Assembly: GCA_033809415.1 (NCBI GenBank)
Contig: JAPXLT010000044.1
Span: forward strand, 1 to 22,114
Origin: JAQVUB01 sp033809415
GTDB lineage: Bacteria; Verrucomicrobiota; Lentisphaeria; Oligosphaerales; Oligosphaeraceae
DNA length: 22,114 nucleotides
Direction: 5' to 3'
The translations under genes were made by a program, and so were the position numbers. Below, piece after piece: positions 7,490-16,414 of the stretch. A model generated the notes under the pieces. It had not been told where the DNA came from. It saw only the letters and a program-made list of their open reading frames with translations, and searched no databases. Numbering within the stretch: position 1 is the stretch's first letter; every line of letters starts with the position of its first letter.

Positions 7490-9115
7490 ATGATAGATCA
7501 AATTCCCCAGACAGCGGCCTGGCAGAAGCTGGCTGCACATTATAACAGCATCCGGGAATGCACGCTGAGCAGACTTTTTGCGGATGATCCCAAACGTGCG
7601 GAAAAATTCAGCATCGAGTTTTCCGACCTATTTCTGGATTATTCCAAGAATCTGATCACCGAGGAGACGATACCTCTGCTGATCAAGCTGGCAAAAGACT
7701 CCGGCTTGCCGCAGGCCATCGAGGACATGTTCACCGGCAAGGCGATTAATGTCACCGAGAACCGGGCGGTTCTGCATACGGCTCTGCGCAACCGTTCCAA
7801 TCAGCCCGTGCTTGTCAATGGCAAAGATGTCATGCCGGAAATTGACCGGGTTCTCGACCGCATGGCCGCATTTTCGGAAAAGGTGCGCGCGGGACAATGG
7901 CTTGGTTACAGCGGCAAACCTATCCGCAATATCGTCAATATCGGAATCGGAGGATCGGACTTGGGGCCGAAGATGGCCTGCGAGGCATTGAAGGCGTTCG
8001 CCTGCCGCAATCTGCGCGTGGATTTCGTCTCGAATGTCGATGGGTTCCATCTGGCCGAAACGCTCAGCCATCTCGATCCGGAGGAAACGCTGTTCATTGT
8101 CGCCTCCAAGACCTTCACGACTCAGGAAACGATGACCAATGCCGAAAGTGCACGCGCCTGGCTGCTGAATGCTTTCGCCAGCAAAGAAGCCGTCGCACGG
8201 CATTTTGTGGCGGTTTCCACCAATTCGAAAGCCGTATCCGCCTTTGGCATCGATGCGGAAAATATGTTTGAATTCTGGGACTGGGTCGGCGGGCGCTACT
8301 CGATGTGCTCGGCAATTGGCCTGCCAATCATGCTGCAAATCGGCCCGGGGCATTTCTTTGAAATGCTCGAAGGATTTCACGAAATGGACAATCATTTCCG
8401 CACGGCGCCCCTCGAGCGCAACATGCCGGTAATCCTGGCGCTGTTAGGTATCTGGTACAATAATTTCTTCGGTGCGCAGAGCCAGGCAATTCTGCCATAT
8501 GATCAGGCACTGCACCGCTTTGCGGCACACTTGCAGCAAGTCGATATGGAAAGCAATGGCAAATCCATCGACCGCAATGGGCAGCGTGTCACCTGGCAGA
8601 CAGGTCCGGTCATCTGGGGCGAGCCAGGCACTAACAGCCAGCACAGCTTCTTCCAGTTGCTGCACCAGGGAACAAAAATGATCCCAGCGGATTTCATCGC
8701 CTTCTGCCGTTCGCAGACTCCGATCGGTGATCATCATCAGAAGCTGCTGGCCAATTTCGCCGCCCAGACCGAAGCACTGGCCTTTGGCAAATCCACTGCG
8801 GAAGTCCTCGAGGAAAACCCCGGCATCAGCCCGGCTCTGGCGGCACAGAAGACCTTCACCGGCAACCGTCCCACCAACAGCATTATCGCCGACGAACTCA
8901 ATCCGCGCACACTTGGTCGCCTGATGGCTCTCTACGAACACAAGATTTTCACCCAAGGGATCATCTGGAATATCTATTCGTTTGATCAATGGGGTGTGCA
9001 ACTGGGCAAAGTGCTGGCCGCCAAAGTGCTCAAAGACCTGCGCGGCAGTGGAGCGGTCAGCGGTCATGACAGCTCGACCAATGCCATTATCCAACGCCTG
9101 AAAGACCGTGCCTGA
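7490..9115 (+). CDS. pgi: Glucose-6-phosphate isomerase
   Basis: It interconverts glucose 6-phosphate and fructose 6-phosphate in the cytoplasm, in glycolysis and gluconeogenesis. The 541 residues agree with the long (E. coli-type) form. Visible family segments are NIGIGGSDLGPKMACEAL, VASKTFTTQETMTNA (phosphate-binding SIS region), the signature GGRYSMCSAIGLP, GEPGTNSQHSF with the expected catalytic Glu378, and the second signature FDQWGVQLGKVLA with Lys507. The ATG at 7490 has a good AAGGA 8 bases upstream. It appears to be transcribed alone, set between repeat-rich intergenic regions of about 280 and 240 bases. Confidence 0.98.
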   Translation: MIDQIPQTAAWQKLAAHYNSIRECTLSRLFADDPKRAEKFSIEFSDLFLDYSKNLITEETIPLLIKLAKDSGLPQAIEDMFTGKAINVTENRAVLHTALRNRSNQPVLVNGKDVMPEIDRVLDRMAAFSEKVRAGQWLGYSGKPIRNIVNIGIGGSDLGPKMACEALKAFACRNLRVDFVSNVDGFHLAETLSHLDPEETLFIVASKTFTTQETMTNAESARAWLLNAFASKEAVARHFVAVSTNSKAVSAFGIDAENMFEFWDWVGGRYSMCSAIGLPIMLQIGPGHFFEMLEGFHEMDNHFRTAPLERNMPVILALLGIWYNNFFGAQSQAILPYDQALHRFAAHLQQVDMESNGKSIDRNGQRVTWQTGPVIWGEPGTNSQHSFFQLLHQGTKMIPADFIAFCRSQTPIGDHHQKLLANFAAQTEALAFGKSTAEVLEENPGISPALAAQKTFTGNRPTNSIIADELNPRTLGRLMALYEHKIFTQGIIWNIYSFDQWGVQLGKVLAAKVLKDLRGSGAVSGHDSSTNAIIQRLKDRA

Positions 9116-9122
9116 CCCGTAA

Positions 9123-9239
9123 TTCTTTTTAACAACGAAAGGCACGAAAAGCCACGAAATTTTTATAGGGATTGTTGCTTTGATGGAAGGGATTGCACGC
9201 GAATTCACGGTTTGGTCTGGTGGCACCTCCGACGATCAG
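9123..9239 (+). repeat. Gene-end repeat after pgi
   Basis: A T-run followed by AACAACGAAAGGCACGAAAA, CCACGAAA, a second T-run, ATAGGGATTGTTGCTTTGAT and a block with ATTGCACGCG. It starts within 10 bases of the pgi stop and aligns with 12476-12588, the copy behind the coiled-coil gene. Confidence 0.75.
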
Positions 9240-9241
9240 TT

Positions 9242-9340
9242 GTCCGTGTAAAGTCCGTGTCCCGTCCGTGTAAAGTCCGTGTCCCGTCCGTGTAAAGTCC
9301 GTGTCCCGTCCGTGTAAAGTCCGTGTAAAGTCCGTTGTTA
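9242..9340 (+). repeat. 11-bp GTCC tandem array before the coiled-coil gene
   Basis: Eight 11-bp units (9242-9329), mostly alternating GTCCGTGTAAA and GTCCGTGTCCC, then a partial unit. The alternation breaks only at the end, where two AAA-type units are adjacent. The array stops about 15-25 bases before the ATG at 9355 and so forms much of the leader of that gene. The inverted short copy is at 25-66. Confidence 0.9.
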
Positions 9341-9354
9341 AAAAAACTATATTC

Positions 9355-12300
9355 ATGTTGCAGACTTCGCTTACCAACCAACTTTGCCGCATCCGGAGGC
9401 AGCTTCGTTTCCGGCAGCACTTCCGCAATATCGCGGCGGTTTTGTGTGGCTTGAGCCTGAGCTTATGCCTGCTCGGCCTCTGGGAAAGCGCCTTTACGCT
9501 CAGCGAACCCGCATCCGCTTTCTGGTTGATCGGGATTTTTCTGCTCTCGAGCATTGCGTTGACTTTTCTGGGATACCAGAGCCGTTTGCGCTCCGGTTCA
9601 TTGAGCCAGCTTGCGATCGAGATTGAGAATGCCCACCCGGAATTGCTGGATCGCCTGATCTGCGCGGTCGAACTGGAAAACCGCGATGCATCTCCCCTGA
9701 CTGGCCTGGAACAGGGCTTGCTCGAGGAAATGCAACAGAAATACGGCAACCAAAAGACTTTCTTTTCCGAAGCCTTCCAGCAACAATACACCCTGAAAAA
9801 AACGTTATTCCTGCTGATCAGCGGGATTCTGCTACTGTTTCCGGCCTCGCAATTCGCGTTTTTTCGCAAAGCGCAGTATTTTCTCAGAGACTTTTTTGCG
9901 GGGGAGCCGTCCGGGATTCGTTTATCGGTTCCTGGTCGGGAGTTTGCGGTGCACAGTGATGTGCGCATCCAGGCCGAGATTACGCGTTGGGAAAATCAGG
10001 CGGAGATCGAGATACGGGAAAGTGGTCCGCATGGTAGCAACCGCTATCGTCAAGCGATGCATCTGCAGGATGCCCGTCGCCATGCTTTCACGCTCTATGA
10101 CCTCAATCAGAAACTGCACTTCCGGGTGATCACGCCTTCGCTGAGGACATCCTGGCAGGAACTGGCTGTATTCACGCCCCCGGCAGCAAATTCGGTTCAG
10201 ATCACCACGCTGCCCCTGCCCTATACACAACACCAAAAGCAGACTTTTAACGCCTTTGAGGATTTTACGCTGACGGAAGGCGAGGGTTTCCAGCTCGAAC
10301 TCGATTTGCCGGAAGGAGTTTCCGCACGCCTGCAAAGTGATCCGCCACTAACAGGTGATTCGATGCGGATATATCCGGAAAAAACCGCACGCTTTCAGGT
10401 TGTTCTCGAAGATATTGCCGGACATCAGACGCATTGTCCGCCGTTCACAGTCACCATCGAGCCAGATTTGCCGCCGGTTCTCGAAGTACGTGAACCCGGC
10501 CAGGACAGCACAATCAAGCCGGGGGATTCTCTGCTGCTGCATATTGTCGCAAAGGATGATTTCGGCATAAGCGGACTCGATCTGCAATTCAGCGTATCCG
10601 GTGGAGCACGTCAGAAGCTATCGCTTTTCCAAGCAGGCAGCCAGTCTGCGGAAAAGGAGCATGAGCATCGCGACATCTGGAATCTGGACAACTTGTCTCT
10701 GAAGGATGGAGATATCCTCAGCTGCATGGTGATTGCCACGGACAACCGTGAACCTAATGCACAAAGCGCACGCAGCGAACTGTTCTTCGTCACCGTGCGT
10801 CCAGATGCCAATATGATGGAAAGCGAGGGGGATGCCGGCGGCGAGCAGAAAAAAGCGGACATCTCCGATCTGCTGGCGGAATCCAAACGGCTTCTGCGCT
10901 TGACCTGGGACGTCGTTACCGAACAGCATGCGATCGAGGCAAAGGAACTCGAACGTCGGCAATTCGAGCTGTTGCGCGATGTCAAGGAGCTGGAAATCGA
11001 GGTGCGTCGGCGCTTCAATCAATTGCACGAGGAAAGCCAGGGCATGATGGCCGAGCCGATTCCATCCCTGTTCAAGCAAAGCATCGAATTTCTTAATGCG
11101 GCAGCGGCTCTGCTGGAACGACAATTGACAGAAGAGAGTCTGCAACCGCAGGAATTATCATTGTCAGCCTTGGTTCGCCTCGAGAATGAACTGCTGAAGA
11201 ATGCGATCAAGAGCAAGAAGCAGCAGGGTGAAGGCGACTGCGAGAAAAGTCAGGAACCTTCCGAACAGCAGCAGAATCAGAACGAACAGAATCAGCAGAA
11301 ACAGCTCGAGCAAAATCTCAAGACGATGAAAGACAGCCTGAAGGAACTGGACAGCCTGCTGCAACGCCAGCAACAGCTTAATCAGGAATCCGCAGATGCA
11401 ACGACGCTGCCGGATGAACTGGCAAAGCGCCAGGAAAATGTACGCGCCGATACACAGAAAACGACAGATAAACTACAGGCACTGCCCGAAGCACCCGCCG
11501 CCAGCAATTCTTTGAAAAATGCCGGCAGCGAAATGGAACAGGGACGCGATGCGTTTCAGGAATCGGACCTGCGCCGCGGCAATCTGCATGGACAACGGGC
11601 GCATAAACAACTGCTGCAAGCACGGCGCGAACTCGAAGCGGCTCTGCGTCAGGCCGGCGCTAATCAGATCAATAAACTGGCGGATCAGGCTGCACGCCTG
11701 TCCGCAGCACAGGCGCAAGCGGCGGAAAAATCCCAGGAGCGGGCTGCCAGCGCAGAAACTTCCCAAGACAAGGAACTTCGCGAACAGCAAAAGCAGTTGC
11801 AACAAGCAACCGAACAGCTTTCACAAGACATTCAGCAGGTCAGCTCGATGCTCGAGGAGGATTATCCTGAAGCGAGCCAGGCTCTGCGTGCAGCCAGTCA
11901 GCAGGCCGACCAGCGCGGCTTGCGCAAAAAGCAGACCCGTGCCGGCAATGCTCTGCTCTACAAGCAGTTCGAGGCTGCTGCCAAAGAACAGCGCGATGCC
12001 GCCAATCTGCTGCAAGCCTTGTCACAGGAACTACAAGCCAGCGCGGAAAAGCTGCCTCCGATGAGCAGCGAAGACCTGCGCGAAATGCTGCAACAGCTGC
12101 AACAGCACGCAGATCAGCTGGAAGCAGCAGCCAGGCAGGGTTCAGAAAGCCGCAAGCGCCAGCAATTTCAGCAAATCCGGGATCAGGCCGCGCAGATGTT
12201 GCAAAATGCGGCAGACCCGCTGAAGGACCCGCGCCTGCAACAGATTGTTGATGATCTGCGTACGCCGGATGGCGAATCATCCTCGAGTGAAATTGGCGAA

Positions 12301-12462
12301 AAAACCATGTCCCTCTTCAAGGCGGCAGGAGCTGTCCTCGAGGAGCACCTCGCTCGTTTCATGATGCAAAATAAAATGAATTTCACCCGGGAAACCATCG
12401 CACCACCACGTAAATACAAACGCCAAGTCGAGAAATACTTCAAAGACCTGGGTAGCGAATAA
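9355..12462 (+). CDS. Large DUF4175-like membrane protein with Gln-rich coiled coil
   Basis: A 1035-residue envelope protein. Three hydrophobic segments lie near the N-terminus (about 23-43, 55-75 and 145-165). A beta-rich extracytoplasmic part follows, including DDFGISGLDLQFS, a motif typical of DUF4175-like and related proteins of the Bacteroidota and PVC groups. The second half (about 480-1000) is highly charged, rich in Gln, Glu, Ala and Lys, with long predicted coiled coil and no membrane segments. It should hang outside the cytoplasmic membrane. The ATG at 9355 was preferred to a GTG at 9301 because the extra 18 residues would be encoded by the 11-bp array. The next gene encodes a VWA protein, the usual partner type in MoxR/VWA clusters. 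Function is not known. Confidence 0.85.
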   Translation: MLQTSLTNQLCRIRRQLRFRQHFRNIAAVLCGLSLSLCLLGLWESAFTLSEPASAFWLIGIFLLSSIALTFLGYQSRLRSGSLSQLAIEIENAHPELLDRLICAVELENRDASPLTGLEQGLLEEMQQKYGNQKTFFSEAFQQQYTLKKTLFLLISGILLLFPASQFAFFRKAQYFLRDFFAGEPSGIRLSVPGREFAVHSDVRIQAEITRWENQAEIEIRESGPHGSNRYRQAMHLQDARRHAFTLYDLNQKLHFRVITPSLRTSWQELAVFTPPAANSVQITTLPLPYTQHQKQTFNAFEDFTLTEGEGFQLELDLPEGVSARLQSDPPLTGDSMRIYPEKTARFQVVLEDIAGHQTHCPPFTVTIEPDLPPVLEVREPGQDSTIKPGDSLLLHIVAKDDFGISGLDLQFSVSGGARQKLSLFQAGSQSAEKEHEHRDIWNLDNLSLKDGDILSCMVIATDNREPNAQSARSELFFVTVRPDANMMESEGDAGGEQKKADISDLLAESKRLLRLTWDVVTEQHAIEAKELERRQFELLRDVKELEIEVRRRFNQLHEESQGMMAEPIPSLFKQSIEFLNAAAALLERQLTEESLQPQELSLSALVRLENELLKNAIKSKKQQGEGDCEKSQEPSEQQQNQNEQNQQKQLEQNLKTMKDSLKELDSLLQRQQQLNQESADATTLPDELAKRQENVRADTQKTTDKLQALPEAPAASNSLKNAGSEMEQGRDAFQESDLRRGNLHGQRAHKQLLQARRELEAALRQAGANQINKLADQAARLSAAQAQAAEKSQERAASAETSQDKELREQQKQLQQATEQLSQDIQQVSSMLEEDYPEASQALRAASQQADQRGLRKKQTRAGNALLYKQFEAAAKEQRDAANLLQALSQELQASAEKLPPMSSEDLREMLQQLQQHADQLEAAARQGSESRKRQQFQQIRDQAAQMLQNAADPLKDPRLQQIVDDLRTPDGESSSSEIGEKTMSLFKAAGAVLEEHLARFMMQNKMNFTRETIAPPRKYKRQVEKYFKDLGSE

Positions 12463-12475
12463 GATAGGGTGCAGG

Positions 12476-12588
12476 GATTTTTTAACCACGAACCACACGA
12501 AAAGACACGAAAATTTTTTATAGGGTTGTTGCTTCGACGGATGAGATTGCACGCGGATTTGTGGTTTTGGCTGTTGCTTTCTCCGACG
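12476..12588 (+). repeat. Gene-end repeat after the coiled-coil gene
   Basis: A T-run, AACCACGAACCACACGAAAA, GACACGAAAA, a second T-run, ATAGGGTTGTTGCTTCGACG and a block with ATTGCACGCGGATTTG. It begins 14 bases after the stop and continues directly into the second three-hairpin element. It is one of the cleaner copies of the AACCACGAA variant. Confidence 0.8.
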
Positions 12589-12800
12589 GATCGGTCAGAT
12601 CAGCCGGATCGGCATAATGCTTTACGCCGTAGGCGTTTAACCATGCTTAACCCCAGGCTTTAGCCTGGGGTGGGAAATCCCCCAAAGACAGTGCCTTGTA
12701 AAGGCACCACAATCAGACGGAGAAATGCTTATATGCCAATGACTTGGAGCTTTCTTTTCAGAAAAATCTTTCCAAAAAAAGAAGATTTTGGGCGATAGTG
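12589..12800 (+). repeat. Three-hairpin dispersed element, copy 2
   Basis: Second copy of the element at 71-281. Its hairpins are at 12625-12635, 12651-12670 and 12691-12707. In the central stem the eighth pair is C12658-G12663 where copy 1 has T140-A145, so both sides changed together and pairing was kept. The element is enclosed by gene-end repeat modules on both sides, as if it had entered one of them. Confidence 0.8.
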
Positions 12801-12802
12801 TT

Positions 12803-12895
12803 ACGAAATTTTTTTATAGGGTTGTTGCTTTGACGGATGAGCCTGCTTGCGCTACTCTTTAAATCACAACCGGGACGGTTGCGCTACTTTTTTAG
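12803..12895 (+). repeat. Gene-end repeat second half and CAACCG hairpin module
   Basis: ACGAAA plus a T-run and ATAGGGTTGTTGCTTTGACG are followed by TTGCGCTACTCTTTAAA and the hairpin CAACCG-GGA-CGGTTG (12867-12881), then GCGCTACTTTTT. It fills the space up to the VWA start at 12905, so the VWA gene has no free conventional promoter region nearby other than in or before these repeats. Confidence 0.7.
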
Positions 12896-12904
12896 AATTT
12901 TCAG

Positions 12905-15097
12905 ATGAGTATCTTTCAACAAACCGCATGGAGTTTTGAGCCGGTTTTTTCCTGGCCTCTGATTCTGCTCTGGTTTCTGGTCTGCCTTGGACTGGCTTTT
13001 CTGTCCTGGCGGCGTTTCCGGCAGCTATTGGGCTTTTCTTCGCGGTTGCTGCTGTTTTCGCTGCGGAGCCTAGCCTTGCTTTTGTCGGTGATCGTATTGC
13101 TGCAACCAATGCTAAAAACCAGCGAACCCGAACCCGGCTCCTTCCGCATTGCCATCTTGGCGGATTGCAGCCGCAGCATGGAGACAAAGGACGCACCGGA
13201 TGCCCCGGCACGCTCCGAGAACCTTCGCCAGTTGCTGAACAGCTCAGCCATCGAGCAGATTGCCCACCAGGGTGAGCTGGAAATCAAAGGATTCAGTGAA
13301 AGAATCCAGCCATTGGGGCTATGGACGGATGCTCCTTTGCCGGTTTTGCCAGGCGTCACGGATATCGGTGCTGTGCTGCAGCAGGCCATGCAAGGGACGC
13401 CGGGTGCCGCGCCGTTAGGCGCCGTCGTGCTGATGAGCGACGGCAACGACTCCGGCGGCAAAAACGGTCCTCAAATTGCCAAGCAATTCAAGCAGCAGCA
13501 GATTCCGGTCACTTGTGTTGGCATCGGCTCGCGCAGCCCTGCCCGGGATGTCCTCGTCCGCTTTCAACAAACTTCACTGCAAGTTTCACGAGATACCCCG
13601 TTCGAGCTGGCCGCCAATGTCGAAAGCAGCTATCCGGACCCCTTGTCTCTGACTTTGGAACTGCTCGAAAACGGGATTGCCATCCAACGGCAAAGTGTAC
13701 AGGTCAGTTCCGGTGAGAAGCAAACTGCGCGTTTTTCCTGCACCTCAGCGACGGCGGGGTTTCGCACCTATGGCGTACGCATCCTGGCGCCGGCAGATGA
13801 CAAGCGCAGCGACAACAACCTCGATTTCACCAGCGTCAAAGTGCAGGAACCCGACCGATTCTCGCTGCTTTATCTCAGCGGCGCACTGAATTGGGAATGG
13901 CGCTTTCTGCGAATTCATGCCGAACGCAATGAGCAGATCGAATTGGGTGCCATCATTCAAAGCGGTCCGAAAAATTACTTCCGTACAGGTTTATCCGCAG
14001 ATCAGCTCAAGGGACTCGAGGCTTTTCCGGAAAAGACAATCTTTTATGCCAACTATGATGCCGTTCTTCTCGATACCCTTGCCGCCTCGAAATTGACTCA
14101 AGCAGGTTGCGAAGCCCTTTTAGCCTTTGTCGAGCGCAAGGGCGGCGGGCTGCTGATCACTGGAGACCCATCCCTGCTGCCGGAGGCATTCCGCCAGATT
14201 CTACCGCTGCATGAAGCCGAACGCATTATGGCAGCTCCGGAAAGCCGACTGATCCCGGACCCCGAAATTGTTTTTGACCGGGATGTCAATCTTGTTTTCA
14301 GGAGCGGGCGTGGAATCCCGCTGCCGGCTGGCAGTCCAGTGTATCTGAGTCGGAAAATCAAGTCAGGCGCCCGCCCTGCCCTCGTCCTGTCCAATCGCCC
14401 TGAACCCATTCTGACCGTGCAAAGCTACGGTGCGGGGCGCAGTGCTTTCCTGGGCATCGAGGAAACTTGGAAATGGCGTTTTGCCACGCCAGATGGTGAA
14501 ACTCTGCACCGCACCTTCTGGGATTGCCTGCTGATTTGGTTGGCGGAACGCCAGCAGCCCCAATTGCAGCCTGGCAATGAGGGCATGAAGATCGCTGTTG
14601 ATGAGGAAACCACGCTGCCAATCCATGTTCTGGGAACGGATTTCAGACCGGCAGCCAATGCCGAAGTCCAGGCCATTATCAGCAGACCGGATGGCGAAAT
14701 CCGCGAAATCCGCCTGGACCCCTCCGCTTCCGAACCCGGCCTCTTTTCCGCCCCATTCCTACCCGAGATGCCTGGCGAATACCGCATTCGATGGCAGGTC
14801 ACGTTGCCGGAACAAAATCTGGCCACGGAAACTATGCTGCTGGCCCGGCAAACCGGCGCCGAAATGCAAAATACGGATTATCAGGAGGAAACCCTGCGAG
14901 ACATTGCCAGGATCAGCCAGGGAAAATATTTTACGGCGGAAGAATTCGCCTCCGGCAAAGTGGACATCTCCCTGTCGCCAAAGCTGCCGCAGCGCCAAAG
15001 CACACGCCCCTTAGCCTCCTCATGGCTGCTGCTCCTCCTCATCGCCGCCGCATTCACCGCTGAATGGGGTACCCGACGACACCTGGGGCTGAAATAA
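12905..15097 (+). CDS. VWA-domain membrane protein with GATase-like domain
   Basis: A 730-residue envelope protein. Two N-terminal membrane segments (about 18-35 and 46-67) lead into a von Willebrand A domain with a complete metal site pattern: DCSRS (Asp87, Ser89, Ser91), Thr152 in TDIG and Asp179 in MSDGND. A beta-sandwich-like part follows (about 215-310), then a class I glutamine-amidotransferase-like fold without an obvious catalytic triad (YDAVLLDTL, GGGLLITGDPSLL, about 375-430). The C-terminus has a last membrane helix (about 708-722) and a short basic tail. Such proteins occur in MoxR-DUF58-BatA clusters, but no moxR or DUF58 gene lies in this window. The preceding coiled-coil gene is the likely partner. 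No clear ribosome site precedes the ATG. Confidence 0.88.
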   Translation: MSIFQQTAWSFEPVFSWPLILLWFLVCLGLAFLSWRRFRQLLGFSSRLLLFSLRSLALLLSVIVLLQPMLKTSEPEPGSFRIAILADCSRSMETKDAPDAPARSENLRQLLNSSAIEQIAHQGELEIKGFSERIQPLGLWTDAPLPVLPGVTDIGAVLQQAMQGTPGAAPLGAVVLMSDGNDSGGKNGPQIAKQFKQQQIPVTCVGIGSRSPARDVLVRFQQTSLQVSRDTPFELAANVESSYPDPLSLTLELLENGIAIQRQSVQVSSGEKQTARFSCTSATAGFRTYGVRILAPADDKRSDNNLDFTSVKVQEPDRFSLLYLSGALNWEWRFLRIHAERNEQIELGAIIQSGPKNYFRTGLSADQLKGLEAFPEKTIFYANYDAVLLDTLAASKLTQAGCEALLAFVERKGGGLLITGDPSLLPEAFRQILPLHEAERIMAAPESRLIPDPEIVFDRDVNLVFRSGRGIPLPAGSPVYLSRKIKSGARPALVLSNRPEPILTVQSYGAGRSAFLGIEETWKWRFATPDGETLHRTFWDCLLIWLAERQQPQLQPGNEGMKIAVDEETTLPIHVLGTDFRPAANAEVQAIISRPDGEIREIRLDPSASEPGLFSAPFLPEMPGEYRIRWQVTLPEQNLATETMLLARQTGAEMQNTDYQEETLRDIARISQGKYFTAEEFASGKVDISLSPKLPQRQSTRPLASSWLLLLLIAAAFTAEWGTRRHLGLK

Positions 15098-15142
15098 TTT
15101 TTTTAACCACGAAAGACACGAAAAGGCACGAAATTTTTTCAT
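15098..15142 (+). repeat. Gene-end repeat after the VWA gene
   Basis: A T-run starts 2 bases after the stop, then AACCACGAAAGACACGAAAA, GGCACGAAA and a second T-run. Only the first half of the composite is present; no ATAGGGTTGTTG block follows. Confidence 0.75.
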
Positions 15143-15163
15143 TTTCCGCAGCGATGATTATAG
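15135..15163 (+). promoter_or_regulatory. Weak candidate promoter of the FAD oxidoreductase gene
   Basis: TTTTCA (15135-15140), 17 bases and TATAGT (15158-15163), about 45 bases before the start codon. The -10 is good, the -35 poor. The -35 would lie in the second T-run of the gene-end repeat. Confidence 0.25.
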
Positions 15164-15208
15164 TATCAGTATTGTTTGAATCTACCATTTTGAAAGCGAG
15201 GTGACGCA

Positions 15209-16402
15209 ATGGATTTTTCGGTAAAATATGACATTGTTGTTACGGGTGCCGGAATTGCCGGAATTGCTGCTGCGCTGGCCGCTGCCCGGCGTGGACACAA
15301 AGTCGCTCTGATTGAAAAGCAAACTCTGATTGGCGGCTTGGCCACCTCAGGTCTGATCTATGTTTATCTTCCGCTCTGTGACGGTGAAGGAACCCAAGTA
15401 ACCAGCGGAATCGCCGAGGAACTGCTCCTATGCGGTCTCGAATTCAGCCCTTTCAAGCTTTCTAAAACCTGGGGCGGCTGTGGCTCCGCACGGCGCAGCG
15501 GCAGAGACCGATATGAAGTGGAATTTGCACCGGCCGCCTTGACTCTGGCCATGGATGAACTACTGGCGCAAGCCGGCGTTGATCTCTGGCTCGATACCCG
15601 AGTTTGCGATGTGCGGCAGCGCTCCGGACGGGTTATTGCCGTTGAAGTCGAAAACACTTCCGGTCGGGGACTTCTGCGCGGGCGTTGTTTTGTCGATGCC
15701 AGTGGCGAGGCGATATTGATCCGGCGTGCCAGCGGCGAATTTTCCACTGATGTCAACAGCCTGTCGTTATGGCTGATGGAAATGTCCCCGAAAGCCGACG
15801 CGATGTATCCTTTCACCGACTCCCTGCATATCCAGTCATTGAAATTCCCTTCCGAGGTCTATCAGCCGGCTTCGGGTCTGGATGGCAAAGACGTCACCAA
15901 CTACACCCGTTTTTGCTGGCAGGAAATGCGCAAGTTCTACCGTGACAGTTATGCGGAGGGAAACACTCCTTTCAACCATTATCCCGTACATCTGCCAGCC
16001 ATGCCGCAATTCCGTAAAATGGCTGCCGCAAAATGCCTTGCCATGCTCAAAACCGGCGATGAATATCACCGTTTCGAGGATTCCATCGGCATGACCGGGG
16101 ACTGGCGCAAGTCCGGCCCGGTCTGGGAAACCCCGCTGCGCTGCCTGATCCCCGAAAAGGTCGATGGGGTTCTGATGGCTGGACGCTGCATCGGCGCCAT
16201 CGAGGATGCCTGGGAAGTCTACCGCGTTATCCCCACTGCCGCAATGACCGGGGAAGCCGCCGGCATCTCTGCCGCACTTTGCGTGGAACAGCGCAAAACA
16301 CCCCATGGACTGCCCTCGAGTGCCGTCCAGGACTCCCTCCGCAAACAGAAAATCAAACTGCATCTCGATGAGGTCGGCCTGAGCGAAAAATACATCAAAT
16401 AA
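15209..16402 (+). CDS. FAD-dependent oxidoreductase (FAD_oxidored type)
   Basis: A 397-residue flavoprotein. The N-terminal dinucleotide-binding fold reads YDIVVTGAGIAGIAAALAAA, with GxGxxG at 13-18 and an acidic residue ending the second strand (ALIEKQ); LIGGLATSGL follows. RCFVDASGEA is the second FAD-contact region. Near the C-terminus, VDGVLMAGRCIGAIEDAW and RVIPTAAMTGEAAGISAAL are the family ending that closes the FAD site. Members of this family occur widely in PVC bacteria near glycan-related genes; the substrate is not known. There is no signal peptide, so a cytoplasmic site is likely. The ATG at 15209 has a strong GAGGTG about 5 bases upstream. Confidence 0.9.
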   Translation: MDFSVKYDIVVTGAGIAGIAAALAAARRGHKVALIEKQTLIGGLATSGLIYVYLPLCDGEGTQVTSGIAEELLLCGLEFSPFKLSKTWGGCGSARRSGRDRYEVEFAPAALTLAMDELLAQAGVDLWLDTRVCDVRQRSGRVIAVEVENTSGRGLLRGRCFVDASGEAILIRRASGEFSTDVNSLSLWLMEMSPKADAMYPFTDSLHIQSLKFPSEVYQPASGLDGKDVTNYTRFCWQEMRKFYRDSYAEGNTPFNHYPVHLPAMPQFRKMAAAKCLAMLKTGDEYHRFEDSIGMTGDWRKSGPVWETPLRCLIPEKVDGVLMAGRCIGAIEDAWEVYRVIPTAAMTGEAAGISAALCVEQRKTPHGLPSSAVQDSLRKQKIKLHLDEVGLSEKYIK

Positions 16403-16414
16403 ACTGGTGCATGA

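Noticed and set aside
9129..9968. A 279-codon minus-strand frame with an FTRTLHGRDTD repeat
   Set aside because: One part is the antisense translation of the 11-bp array and the rest is opposite the coiled-coil gene.
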